Assembly (NCBI GenBank): GCA_965240325.2
Contig: OZ251246.1
Span: 434,001-498,000, forward strand
Length of the DNA stretch: 64,000 bases
Reading direction: 5' to 3'
Source: Rebecca billardiae RCC1528
Lineage: Eukaryota > Haptophyta
A program made the translations under genes and the position numbers. The notes beneath the pieces were generated by a model. It was not told the DNA's origin and did not search any database. It saw nothing but the letters and a program-made list of their open reading frames with translations. Of the stretch, positions 46,895 to 55,771 are shown piece after piece. Numbering within the stretch: position 1 is the stretch's first letter; each line of letters opens with the position of its first letter.

Positions 46895-46979
46895 CTAGCT
46901 CTCTCTCTCTACACACACACACACACACACACACTACACACACGGCGAGCTATATATATATATATATACCCCCATACTG
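44260..46979. other. Gene-poor intergenic DNA
   Basis: 2.7 kb without a supportable gene. It is less GC-rich than the coding parts, and short open frames look random. Its right end holds a CT run (46837-46891), an AC run (46910-46934) and a TA run (46950-46968), immediately next to the stop codon of the HNH gene. Confidence 0.5.
46837..46968. repeat. CT, AC and TA microsatellites abutting a gene end
   Basis: Three adjacent dinucleotide runs; the TA run ends 12 bp before the HNH stop codon (46980-46982 on the plus strand), so they would lie in its 3' UTR. Confidence 0.9.
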
Positions 46980-48108
46980 CTAAAAGAAGTCGTGCCACGA
47001 CTCGTGCATGCGCTTCGGCGGGTAGTGCTTGGATCTCGCGTGCAGCTCGGCCCAGCGAGGCACGCGCGGCGCCTTCTTCAGCTTCATCCTGCCCCTGAGC
47101 TCGGTGAGCAGCTTCGAGCCCTTGTAGTTGTTGCACGCGGAGCACGCCGTGACCGTGTTCGTCCAGCTGGTCTCCCCGCCCAGCTTCCGCGGGTGCACGT
47201 GGTCGTACGTGAGCTCCCTCGCCGCGAGGGTCACACCGCAATACTGGCACGAGAAGTCGTCGCGCATGAACAGGTTGCGCCGCGTGAGCGCCGGCTCCTT
47301 CTGCGCGTAGGCCTGCGAGAACTTCTTCAGCACGATCACGGAGGGCAGGAGGATCTCGGTCGACGGGCTGCGCGGCGGGCGGGCGGGCGAGCCGGGGCGG
47401 GCAGCACCAGGGGGTGAGGTGGAACGTGTGTGTTCGCGCGCGCGCGCGCGCAGCATATTGGCTGGCGCACGCGGGCAGCCTAAGCGGCGCGTCGGCTGTA
47501 AACGCACCTCTTTACGGTTCGATCGTACGTTGCGACCACATTCACAGTGTCCCTGCACACCGCCCTGCGCGTGGGGTGTGCACGCCGCGCGCTGCACCGG
47601 TGAGCATGCTAGCGGGAGTGGCGCGCGCGCGCGCACATGCGCGTGGCGGCGCGGCGCACCGGATGGAGTCCTGCCAGCTCCAGAGCGAGAGTGGCAGGTA
47701 CGACAGCGGCTGGTAGTCTGCGTTCAGCACCAGCGCGGGGTAGCTCCCGCCGCTGATCGGGCGCGCATGCTCTCCGTTGCGGCCGCCACCCATGCTCGCC
47801 TCGGTGCTGGCGTCGAGCTTCACGTCCGCTTCCAGCTGCGAGCGTTGGAGCTGGCGGAGCGCGAGCTTTTGGTGCGTGCCACGCGAGCGCGGCAGTCTCG
47901 GCACCTTCTGCTTCTTACGCAGCGGCTGGCCTGCGGACCCGCTGGAGCCGCGTGCACCCTTGGGCGCTTGCTTCATGCACGCGCTCGCGCGCGCAGGCAC
48001 CGCTTGCCTGAGCGGCACGGTGCGGGCGAGCGCGTGGGTGGCCATGGCGGCGGCACACGGCCATGCTGCGCACGAGAGGGCGACGGCGAGCACGGCTCGT
48101 CGGCTCAT
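46980..48108 (-). CDS. HNH endonuclease-family protein, probably plastid-targeted
   Basis: Three exons, 48108-47660, 47552-47508 (a 45-nt microexon) and 47367-46980, join in phase with GTGCGC/GTGCGT donors, giving 293 aa. The start MSRRAVLAVALSCAAWPCAA looks like a signal peptide followed by an Arg/Ala-rich acid-poor stretch, as in bipartite plastid presequences. The core begins SYPALVLNADYQPLSYLPLS, WSWQDSI, then (microexon) DTVNVVATYDRTVK, STEILLPSVIVLKKF. The HNH finger is FSCQYCG, YDHVHPRKLGGETSW, TACSACNNYKG, with both CxxC pairs and the DHxxP histidine. This matches the cyanobacterial/plant HNH family of unknown substrate; RNA or DNA cleavage or repair is possible. Divergent from the MFS gene, 258 bp apart. 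Confidence 0.85.
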
Positions 48109-48366
48109 CGCAGGCTGCTCGCGCAAGCGGCGCTTCCGGCGGGCGGACACCGGTCCAATGCCGACGGCTGCCCGCTGCAGTCCGCCACCGTTCAGGGCTC
48201 GGGCGTGAACGAATCTGGACGAATCTTGTGAGAGCCTGATCAAGAAGGCCCACCCGCACGCACGGCACTGCCCAGGCCGGGTTCCTCACCAAGCTGAAAG
48301 CGCGGCGGGCGCGCGCTCGGGCAGCGTGCTTGAGCTTTCCGGCAGGCATCATCTCCCAGCCACACG
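48109..48366. promoter_or_regulatory. Candidate bidirectional promoter
   Basis: 258 bp between the start codons of the HNH gene and the MFS gene. I see no TATA box; the region is GC-rich. The call rests on position alone. Confidence 0.3.
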
Positions 48367-51305
48367 ATGGTCGCCGCGTCTCGCGCCGAGCGGCGGCACA
48401 CGGCCTCACACCTGCTCGCCGCGGCACTCGTGGTGGAGTCGGTGGGCGGGCTCTTCTACGCATTCTCGCTCTACTCCGAGACGCTCAAGCGCGTCTACGG
48501 CATCAGCCAGGGCGTGCTGCAGGCGATCGGCAGCGCGGCCAACGTCGGCGGCAACGTCGGCATCCATGCCGGCATGTTCTACGACCGCTACGGCCCGCGC
48601 GCGACGCTCGGGCTGGCGATATCGCTCGGCGTGGTGGGCTGGGGCGGCCTGTGGCTCGCCCTCGCCGCGCGCTGGGCCGTGCCCGCCGCCTTCCTCATCG
48701 CGATGGGCGTCCTCCAAGGCCACGCGCAGATGGTGAGCGACTGTAGCGTCGTGCCGACGATCGCTCGGCGCTTCTCGGTGGAGCACTACGCGATGGCGCT
48801 CGGCGTGACCAAGGCGTTCGTCGGGCTCAGCGCCTCGCTCGCCTCGCAGGCGTACACCGGCTTCTTCGCGCCGCCCGCCACGCCGCCGCCGAGCGAGGAC
48901 GAGGTGGACGCAAGTACGATCCGGTTCCTCGGTTTCGTCACCCTGTGGTTCGGCGGCTCGTGCGTGGTGGGGCTGGTGGCGTTCGGCCCGCCGCCGGCGC
49001 GCGACGCGGCGGCGGAGGCGGACGAGCGGCTCCTCGCCACCTCGCCGCTCGCCGCCTCCGAGCGCGCGCGCGCCGACCGCTGGCTGACTGGGGGTTACGG
49101 AATTGTAATTGGCATCGTCTGCGCGCTCGTGGCGGGCTCGCTCGTGGGCGAGTCGAGCGCGCACGGCGGGCCAGGGCACGGCGTGCGCGGCGCGCTCGAG
49201 TCCGAGCGCTCGATCGCGCTGTTCGTGCTCTTCCTCTGCGCCGTGCTGCTCACGCACATCGCGCGCGGGCCAAGCGCGTGCCCGCCGCCGGCCGGGCATC
49301 GGGCGGCGGCGGTGGCGGCGGCGACGGCGGTGGCGGCGGAGGCGGCGGCGGCGGCGGAGGCCGCTGAGTCGACGGGCGCGCGCGCCGACGGCCTGCAGCC
49401 GCTCAACGCCGCGGCCATCGCCGCGCGCCACGGCGCAGCCGCCGTGAGCCACCACGACACCGCCGACATGGCGGCTGCATCGGCCGAAATTGCCTCGGCG
49501 CCCGCCGCGGCCGCAGCAGACCTGCTGGGCGGACGCCGCGAGGGGTTGCTATTTAATCTCTCCCTGACGTCCCTCTCCCGGCTCACTGAGGGGACGGACG
49601 AGAACGCGAGCACCACCGCGGGCACGCCGATGCGCTCGGCCGCGAACCTTGGCGCGTACGACGACGCCGACGCACCGGGCGGCGGCACCCCGTTCTCGGC
49701 GGTGCCACCCAGCTCAACACCTGAGCCCGGCACGCCAGCCGCCGGCCGCAGCTCTGAGGCTGGGACGCCGGCGAGCCCGGCGTCGCGAGGCCCTCCTGGC
49801 AGCGGCGGGCGCAGCTCGTACGTCGAGGCACCACGCAGCGCCCGGCGCCCCGCCGATGGCACCGCCGCCGCCGCAGCCGCCGCAGCCGCAGCCGCAGCCG
49901 CCGCAGCCGCCGTCCCGCCCTCGCCGCCGCCTGTCCCGGCATCAGCCTCGAGCGCGCTGCTGCTGCGCGCTGGTGGTGCCGAGAGTGCGCACGGCGGCGA
50001 CGACGACGGCGACGCCGCCGCGCCCGCGAGCAGCGTGACCTACGGCCAGGCGCTGTGCATGCTCGACTTCTGGCTTCAGTTCATCGTCCACTTCAGCATC
50101 TCTGGGTCGGCCTTCACCCTCATCAACAATCTCGCGCAGGTGAGATTGCGCGAGATCGCTCCGTGCTTGCGCGCGAGATGGGATCTTGAGATTGCGCGAG
50201 ATCGCGCCGTGCTCGCGCGCGAGATGGGATCTTGAGATTGCGTGAGATCGCGCCGTGCTTGCGCGCGAGATGGGATCGGTGGTGCCGCCAGCGCGGCCGT
50301 GCGGCGCGCGTGCCGGCGTGCGCCGCGCGCCGCGGCCAGCCCCGCACCCGCGCCCACCCTGCACGCCGCCGCTCACCGCCGCGCCGCCACCCGTGCCGCC
50401 CCCCATGCGGCATGCACTTTCAGATCGTGCGCGCGCTCGAGCCCGCGCACGAGGCTGCGGCGGGCGCGGCGCGGCTCGTCTCGCTCCTGTCCGCGTCCAA
50501 CTGCCTGGGCCGGCTCGGCGGCGCGGCGCTCTCCGAGGCGTGCGCGCGGTGGCGGGTCGCGCGCACCGCGCCGCTCGTGCTGGCGTGTGTCCTGATGGGC
50601 TGCTCGATGGCGTGTGTCGGCGCTGGGCGGCGCGCGCTGCTGCTCCCGGCGTGCGCGGTCGGAGGGCTCGCCTTTGGCGCGCTCAACTGCCTCAACCCCG
50701 TGGTGATCCACGCCGTGTACGGGCCGAAGGCGTTCGGCGCAATCTACACGTCGATCGTGATCGCGGGCGCTCTCTCGTCCGTCTCGCTTTCCTCCGGGCT
50801 GGCGGTGTGGGTGTACAACACCCACGCTGTGCTCTCAGATGAGCCTCGTCGCCCCAGCTCGCGCCTCCGCGCCGCCGACGCGCCGCCGCCGCGCGTGTGC
50901 ATCGGCCCGGAGTGCTTCAGGATGTCTGCACTGTGCTGCATGGGCCTGTGCGCGATCGGCGCGGCAGCGGCGGCGCTCCTCACGTGGCGCGTGCAGCGGC
51001 CCCGCCGCCGGCCGCCGCCGCGCAAGCTAAGTCACGACGGTTCCGAGGGCGGCGCCGAGGCGCGCGACGCCGGCCGGAACGGCGGGCCCCGTGCCAACGG
51101 CCAGCTCGCATCACTCGAGGCGGGCGAGGGCCCTGCGCCGCCCTCCGCGCCTCTGGGCGCTGTCCTGGCCGCGGGCAGCGCCGGCGCTGCGCTGGATCTG
51201 GGGGCCCCTGCGACGGCAGCCGCTGCCCCGGCTGCGCGCGGCGGCGCCGGTGGTGGTGACTCGCGGCAGCGGCGGGCAGGGGCCGACGGTTCCGCCCTGC
51301 TGTGA
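48367..51305 (+). CDS. Nodulin-like MFS transporter
   Basis: Two exons, 48367-50139 and 50424-51305, give 884 aa. The N-terminal half has six helices in the Nodulin-like (NFD) pattern: GGLFYAFSLYSETLKRVYGI, QGVLQAIGSAANVGGNVGIH, FYDRYGPRATL (the MFS loop 2-3 motif) and ALGVTKAFVGLSASLASQAY. A 330-residue Ala/Ser-rich cytosolic loop separates the halves. The second half opens with DFWLQFIVHFSISGSAFTLI, NNLAQ|IVRALEP across the splice, then SLLSASNCLGRLGGAALSE and CLNPVVIHAVYGPKAFGAIY, with six more helices. The 284-bp intron holds a 46-bp minisatellite. Related proteins include plant NFD4 and fungal monocarboxylate-like carriers; the substrate is unknown. Confidence 0.85.
50141..50277. repeat. 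Intronic minisatellite, 46-bp unit x3
   Basis: Three copies of a unit that begins TGAGATTGCGCGAGATCGC and ends GAGATGGGATCT, inside the MFS intron directly after the donor. The donor itself (GTGAGAT) overlaps the start of the first unit. Confidence 0.9.
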
Positions 51306-51787
51306 GTGACTCAGAGTCAGACAGCTCGAGCTGTGACGACCGCGAACGTGACTCGCAGAGTCAGCAGCAAGTGTGAGAGTGGCACCGCGTTCTAGCAGCA
51401 GCTGCTGCTAGTCTACGTGGCTACGGTACTCGGTATCAGACTACATCACTGCTACACCGATGACCGAGTCCGAGTCCGAGGGCGAGTAGTTACTCTACCG
51501 CAGCACCGTAGCAGTGGTACCGGTACCGCTGCGCCCCGAGCGGCCCGCCACAGCGGCGGCGGCCCCGCGCGCCGCTCAGCTCCAAAAATCTGGGAGTGAA
51601 GTTCCGGCGCCGGACTCCGCTGGAGTCGGCGACCTGACCAAAGGACCATCAAATTTGATGGTCCTTTGCCCTGACCACCCTTGCCCTGGTAGGCCAGGCG
51701 CGTGTGTCATTGGCGGGCGCGCACCCTTCGGGCGGGCGCGAGTCGCGACCCAGGTTCGTGGTCGCCTTGCCGGCCAAGCTAGCCGGC
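51306..51787. other. Intergenic DNA with a 30-bp perfect palindrome
   Basis: Between the MFS and EsV-1-7 genes. It holds CAAAGGACCATCAAA and its exact complement without a loop at 51639-51668. The frame of the EsV-1-7 gene is open upstream to about 51704, so part may be coding or leader. Confidence 0.6.
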
Positions 51788-53071
51788 ATGGTCGACCTGA
51801 AAAGCCGCAAGTGCGATCACACAGGCTGCACCACGGGGCCTTCATGCGGCATGCCGGGCGACGCGCGCGCCAGCCGGTGCGCTGCGCACAAGCTGGCTGG
51901 CATGGTCAACGTTACGAACCGCAAGTGCGATCACACGGGCTGCACCAAGGAGCCTTCATTCGGCATGCCGGGTGACGCGCGCGCGAGCCGGTGCGCTGCG
52001 CACAAGCTGGCCGGCATGGTCGACCTGAAAAGCCGCAAGTGCGATCACACAGGCTGCACCACGGGGCCTTCATTCGGCATGCCGGGCGACGCGCGCGCCA
52101 GCCGGTGCGCTGCGCACAAGCTGGCTGGCATGGTCAACGTTACGAACCGCAAGTGCGATCACACGGGCTGCACCACGCGGCCTGCGTTCGGCATGCCGGG
52201 CGACGCGCGCGCCAGCCGTTGCGCTGCGCACAAGCTGGCTGGCATGGTCGACCTGAAGCACCCCAAGTGCGATCACACGGGCTGCACCACGCGGCCTGCG
52301 TTCGGCATGCCGGGCGACGCGCGCGCCAGCCGTTGCGCTGCGCACAAGCTGGCTGGCATGGTCGACCTGAAGCACCCCAAGTGCGATCACACGGGCTGCA
52401 CCACGCGGCCTGCGTTCGGCATGCCGGGCGACGCGCGCGCCAGCCGGTGCGCTGCGCACAAGCTGGCTGGCATGGTCGACCTGAAGCACCCCAAGTGCGA
52501 TCACACGGGCTGCACCACGCGGCCTCACTTCGGCATACCGGGTGACGCGCGTGCCAGCCGGTGCGCTGCGCACAAGCTGGCCGGCATGGTCGACCTGAAG
52601 AGCCCCAAGTGCGATCACACGGGCTGCACCACGCGGCCTTCCTACGGCATGGCGGGTGACGCGCGCGCCAGCCGGTGCGCTGCGCACAAGCTGGCTGGCA
52701 TGGTCGACCTGAAGAGCCCCAAGTGCGATCACACGGGCTGCACCACGCGGCCTGCGTTCGGCATGCCGGGCGACGCGCGCGCCAGCCGTTGCGCTGCGCA
52801 CAAGCTGGCCGGCATGAAGAGCCATCGGAGTTCAGGTCGGCACAAGCGCGGGCTGCAGCAAGACATGAAGAGCCCCAACGAAGTGACGAGCGCCGCCAAG
52901 CGACAGCGGAAGCGCGCCAGCAGCACAGCCACTGCTCCGGACGTTGTGGCAGCGCGGCGGCCGCGATCATCGCAGCTGCCGCAGCTGGTCACAGCCAGCG
53001 TCGTCTCGACGCCGTCGTGTGTACGACCCGTGGTGATGGCCAGGCGTGTGACCGGGGGGAGCCGGGCCTGA
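51788..53071 (+). CDS. EsV-1-7 cysteine-rich repeat protein, nine repeats
   Basis: 427 aa from the first in-frame ATG (51788); the frame is open further upstream. Nine tandem 38-residue repeats each contain CDHTGC, 16 residues, CAAH: exactly the C-X4-C-X16-C-X2-H spacing of the EsV-1-7 motif described for the Ectocarpus developmental regulator IMMEDIATE UPRIGHT and the phaeovirus EsV-1 protein 7. The DNA repeat unit is 114 bp, and copies are nearly identical (variation TTGPSFG/TTRPAFG/TKEPSFG). The four conserved residues suggest one zinc site per repeat. The tail is basic (KRQRKRASS), a likely nuclear signal. Function is unknown; a nucleic-acid or protein-binding role is possible. The repeat homogeneity suggests recent expansion. 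Confidence 0.85.
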   Translation: MVDLKSRKCDHTGCTTGPSCGMPGDARASRCAAHKLAGMVNVTNRKCDHTGCTKEPSFGMPGDARASRCAAHKLAGMVDLKSRKCDHTGCTTGPSFGMPGDARASRCAAHKLAGMVNVTNRKCDHTGCTTRPAFGMPGDARASRCAAHKLAGMVDLKHPKCDHTGCTTRPAFGMPGDARASRCAAHKLAGMVDLKHPKCDHTGCTTRPAFGMPGDARASRCAAHKLAGMVDLKHPKCDHTGCTTRPHFGIPGDARASRCAAHKLAGMVDLKSPKCDHTGCTTRPSYGMAGDARASRCAAHKLAGMVDLKSPKCDHTGCTTRPAFGMPGDARASRCAAHKLAGMKSHRSSGRHKRGLQQDMKSPNEVTSAAKRQRKRASSTATAPDVVAARRPRSSQLPQLVTASVVSTPSCVRPVVMARRVTGGSRA

Positions 53072-53398
53072 GCAGCAGCATCGCAGCTGCGTCGTCGTCA
53101 GGACGGCAAGGGCACCCGGCACCGTAAGGCTTACTAGAGGGGTCAGAGCCCCACTGGGGGGTGCGTGGCCCAAACTGGTTTATAGTACGACTTACCGGTA
53201 CGTCAATATATATATATTATACTGAGAATGATGGAGTCGTCCGTAGCTTATGATATGTACATGCATCATGCATCATATTCATCATTTGCAGGGTCCGCGC
53301 GTCGTCCAAGTGGATGAAACTTCAACATTGGTGGCATTGTCATCGTCCTGGCTCCTGACCAGTAGGCCGAGGCCCCCGAGGCACTGGGCTGCTGCGCG
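53072..53398. other. Intergenic DNA between convergent genes
   Basis: Shared 3' region of the EsV-1-7 gene (+) and the EF-hand-like gene (-). Apart from the 37-nt motif it has a TA run near 53206-53218 and a CAT-rich stretch. Confidence 0.5.
53136..53172 (+). repeat. 37-nt shared motif, copy downstream of the EsV-1-7 gene
   Basis: The same 37 bases as 34607-34643 (reverse strand). It starts 65 nt after the EsV-1-7 stop codon, again in the sense orientation of the gene. Confidence 0.9.
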
Positions 53399-54079
53399 TC
53401 ACGCGGACGGCGGTTGGCCCTCGCCGCACGCGAGCTTGTATGCAAGCGTGTCGATGAAGCCGAGGTACTCGACCGCGGAGATGCTCGGGCACCAGATGTC
53501 CGCGAGCTCGAAGATCGAGTCGAACGTGCGCTCCGGGTCCAAGTTCTCCGCACCGCGCGTGTCGTTGGACCAGTCGTCCGCCACGATCTGCTGCACCTGG
53601 CGCTCGCTCACCTTGTCGCCGAGCAAGATGCGCACGATCGCCGTGTGCACGCGGAAGTACTCCTCCTTGGTGATCGACCCCGACGAGTCCGCGCGGTACA
53701 CGCCGTGCCTGAACCGGCGCACTGCGTCGATCAGCCCCGGGTTTGCGCGCAGCTCCTCGCGCTTCTCGATCGCGTCCGGCGTGTACATGGAATCGTCGCG
53801 GTCGAGCCAGTATGGCGTCTTGGCGGGGCGGTTGTTCGCGTCGAACACCGCGCGCACCGACGGAGGGGCCTGCGGCTCGCGCGGCGGCAAGGCGAAGCCG
53901 CCACCCGTTCGTCGCACGACGCCGTCGCCCTTCCCGGACGTGGCCTGCATGATCCAGACGCCCGTGCTGCTCTTCTCAAACCGCCGAGCGGTTTTGCATT
54001 TCGTCAAGCTTTGGTGCATGAGAACGATGGCCGTCCACGCACGGCGCAACCCGCCCTTCTCGCGGGTTGCCGCCGCCAT
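53399..54079 (-). CDS. EF-hand-like protein (degenerate calcium loop)
   Basis: 226 aa from the ATG at 54079; inner starts at 53949 and 54021 are equally possible. The C-terminal 110 residues are the conserved part: RFRHGVYRADSSGSITKEEY has an EF-hand helix-loop-helix in which loop position 1 is Arg instead of Asp while G6, I8 and E12 are kept, so calcium binding is doubtful. Then come LLGDKVSERQVQQIVADDW and FDSIFELADIWCPSISAVEY, a block seen in a group of protist EF-hand proteins. The N-terminal half (KTPYWLDRDDSMYTPDAIEK) is unrecognised. Its start region overlaps the start region of the divergent glycosyltransferase. Confidence 0.6.
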   Translation of the reverse strand: MAAATREKGGLRRAWTAIVLMHQSLTKCKTARRFEKSSTGVWIMQATSGKGDGVVRRTGGGFALPPREPQAPPSVRAVFDANNRPAKTPYWLDRDDSMYTPDAIEKREELRANPGLIDAVRRFRHGVYRADSSGSITKEEYFRVHTAIVRILLGDKVSERQVQQIVADDWSNDTRGAENLDPERTFDSIFELADIWCPSISAVEYLGFIDTLAYKLACGEGQPPSA

Positions 54080-55529
54080 ACTCGCGTGGTCTATGGCGAA
54101 GACGCTCGCCCGGAAGCCGCCGCCCGCCCTCCGCCTTGACGCTGCCGGCTGGGAGGCCGCGGCGCAGGTGTGCGCGCCACCCATCCGGTGTGCCAAGCCC
54201 GGCCCTGGCTGCGAGCAGGAGCTGTGCGCCGAGGCGGGCGGCGCGTGCTCAATGGTGCCGCGCGACCGGTTTGCGGCGGCGGCGGGGCGCATCATGGCGC
54301 ACCGCGGCGCGGCCAAACACGACTACCTCCTCGGCGCGCGCGAGTACGAGCGTGCGCTCTCGGCGCGCGGGCTTTCGGCCTCGGATCGGCGCGTGGTGCT
54401 GGTGTCTGGTTCACAGGTGGGAGGCTTCTGGGCGGTGGTGCTCTCGGTGATGCACGGCGCGCTGGTCTCGCGGCTGTTGGGGATGGACTTTGCGATCTGG
54501 CGCAATCACACGCGCGACGGCATGTGCGAGGCCGAGTCGCACCCCGACTGCTGGGGTGTGTTCTTCGCCCCGCCGCGCGACAGCACGGGTGCAGGCCAGC
54601 AGGTTAGTCGGTCGCTCGCGGCACACGCGCAGCTCCCGCCGGGCAGCGCGCTGGGCTTGGACTGCGAGTCGCGCGTGCTGCTGTGGGAGCTCCACGGCAC
54701 GCACATCTACCCGAAGCACACCCTCGAGGCGCGCGCCGAGCGCGCGCGCCGCGCCGTCCTCGTCCGGCACGTCGCGCAGCCCACGCCCGCGGTCGAGCGT
54801 TTCGTCAACCGGTGGTGGGAGCGGCACGTGCCGCGGGCGGCGGCGGGCGGCGCGGCGCCGCGCGTGCTCGGCGTGCACCTGCGCGGCACGGACAAGAGGC
54901 GCATCCCGCAGATCCGGCCGCACTGCTACTTTGGGCTGATCGACGCCTACATCGCCAACGCGAGCCGGGCGGCGGCCGCGCGCTGGGCAGCCGGCGGCGG
55001 CGGCGGCGCGGGCGCGGGCGGCGGCGGCGCGGGCGCGGGCGGCGGCGGCGCGGGCGCGGGCGGCGGCGGCGCGGACGAGGCGGAGGCCGGGCTCGAAGTG
55101 TACATCATGCTCGCGACGGACGACGCCAAGTTTGAGCGCGAGGTGCTCGATCGGTACGGCGAGCGCCGCGTGCTTCGGCAGAGCAACGACATCCTCCGCA
55201 GCAGCGGGCGGCTTCCTGGAAATCAGATCTGGCGGCAGCCGCACGCGCCGCGGGACCGCCGCTCGTTCGAGGTGCTGGTGGACACGCTGCTGCTGGCGCG
55301 CACGGACTTCCTGCTCAAGTCGGCGTCGGCCGTCTCGGAGTTCGCGCTGTACTACAACCCGCGCCTCCCGTCGCACGACCTGCAGATCCTGAACAGCCCG
55401 ATGCCGGAGTGGGCGCTCACACTGGACGCGCGGCGCACGCTCGAGAGCGCGCCGCGCAAGGGCTGCCCGGGCACGAGCTCCGGCCGTGTGAAGCCGCTGA
55501 GCTGGACACCCAAGGAGAAGCGACGATGA
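54018..55529 (+). CDS. NodZ/FUT8-like fucosyltransferase-family glycosyltransferase
   Basis: 503 aa from the ATG at 54018, chosen because VAAAILAWSMAKTLA would then form a type II signal anchor after an Arg-rich start; the next ATG is 54093. The catalytic part shows RVVLVSGSQVGGFWAVVLSV, then VLGVHLRGTDKRRIPQI (the HxRxTDK motif of alpha-1,6-fucosyltransferase folds), YFGLIDAYI, VYIMLATDDAKFEREVLDRY and DTLLLARTDFLLKSASAVSE, FALYYNP. A Gly/Ala insert (GGGGAGA repeats, 24-bp DNA units at about 54994-55078) interrupts the domain. Golgi transfer of fucose or another sugar from a GDP-donor is the family expectation; the acceptor is unknown. Confidence 0.75.
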   Translation: MRTMAVHARRNPPFSRVAAAILAWSMAKTLARKPPPALRLDAAGWEAAAQVCAPPIRCAKPGPGCEQELCAEAGGACSMVPRDRFAAAAGRIMAHRGAAKHDYLLGAREYERALSARGLSASDRRVVLVSGSQVGGFWAVVLSVMHGALVSRLLGMDFAIWRNHTRDGMCEAESHPDCWGVFFAPPRDSTGAGQQVSRSLAAHAQLPPGSALGLDCESRVLLWELHGTHIYPKHTLEARAERARRAVLVRHVAQPTPAVERFVNRWWERHVPRAAAGGAAPRVLGVHLRGTDKRRIPQIRPHCYFGLIDAYIANASRAAAARWAAGGGGGAGAGGGGAGAGGGGAGAGGGGADEAEAGLEVYIMLATDDAKFEREVLDRYGERRVLRQSNDILRSSGRLPGNQIWRQPHAPRDRRSFEVLVDTLLLARTDFLLKSASAVSEFALYYNPRLPSHDLQILNSPMPEWALTLDARRTLESAPRKGCPGTSSGRVKPLSWTPKEKRR

Positions 55530-55771
55530 GGTGCTGTAGTCAGTGCTTGCGGTATTGGGTCATCAGTGGGACCGGTGGGCGGTGGCTAACAGACTGGCAG
55601 TGGTCAATGAGGTGAGCTCTCCGTCCGCTGCCGCAACCGCGCCGCCCGTAAAAATGCCGGTTCGACATCGTGAGCCAACGTTCACGCGGCATACAGCCGC
55701 GACTCGTCAGCTGCATCAGCAGCGCGCGCTTTGCCGCGCCTGGACCCTCGAGCGCACCCCCGGCAGCTGAC

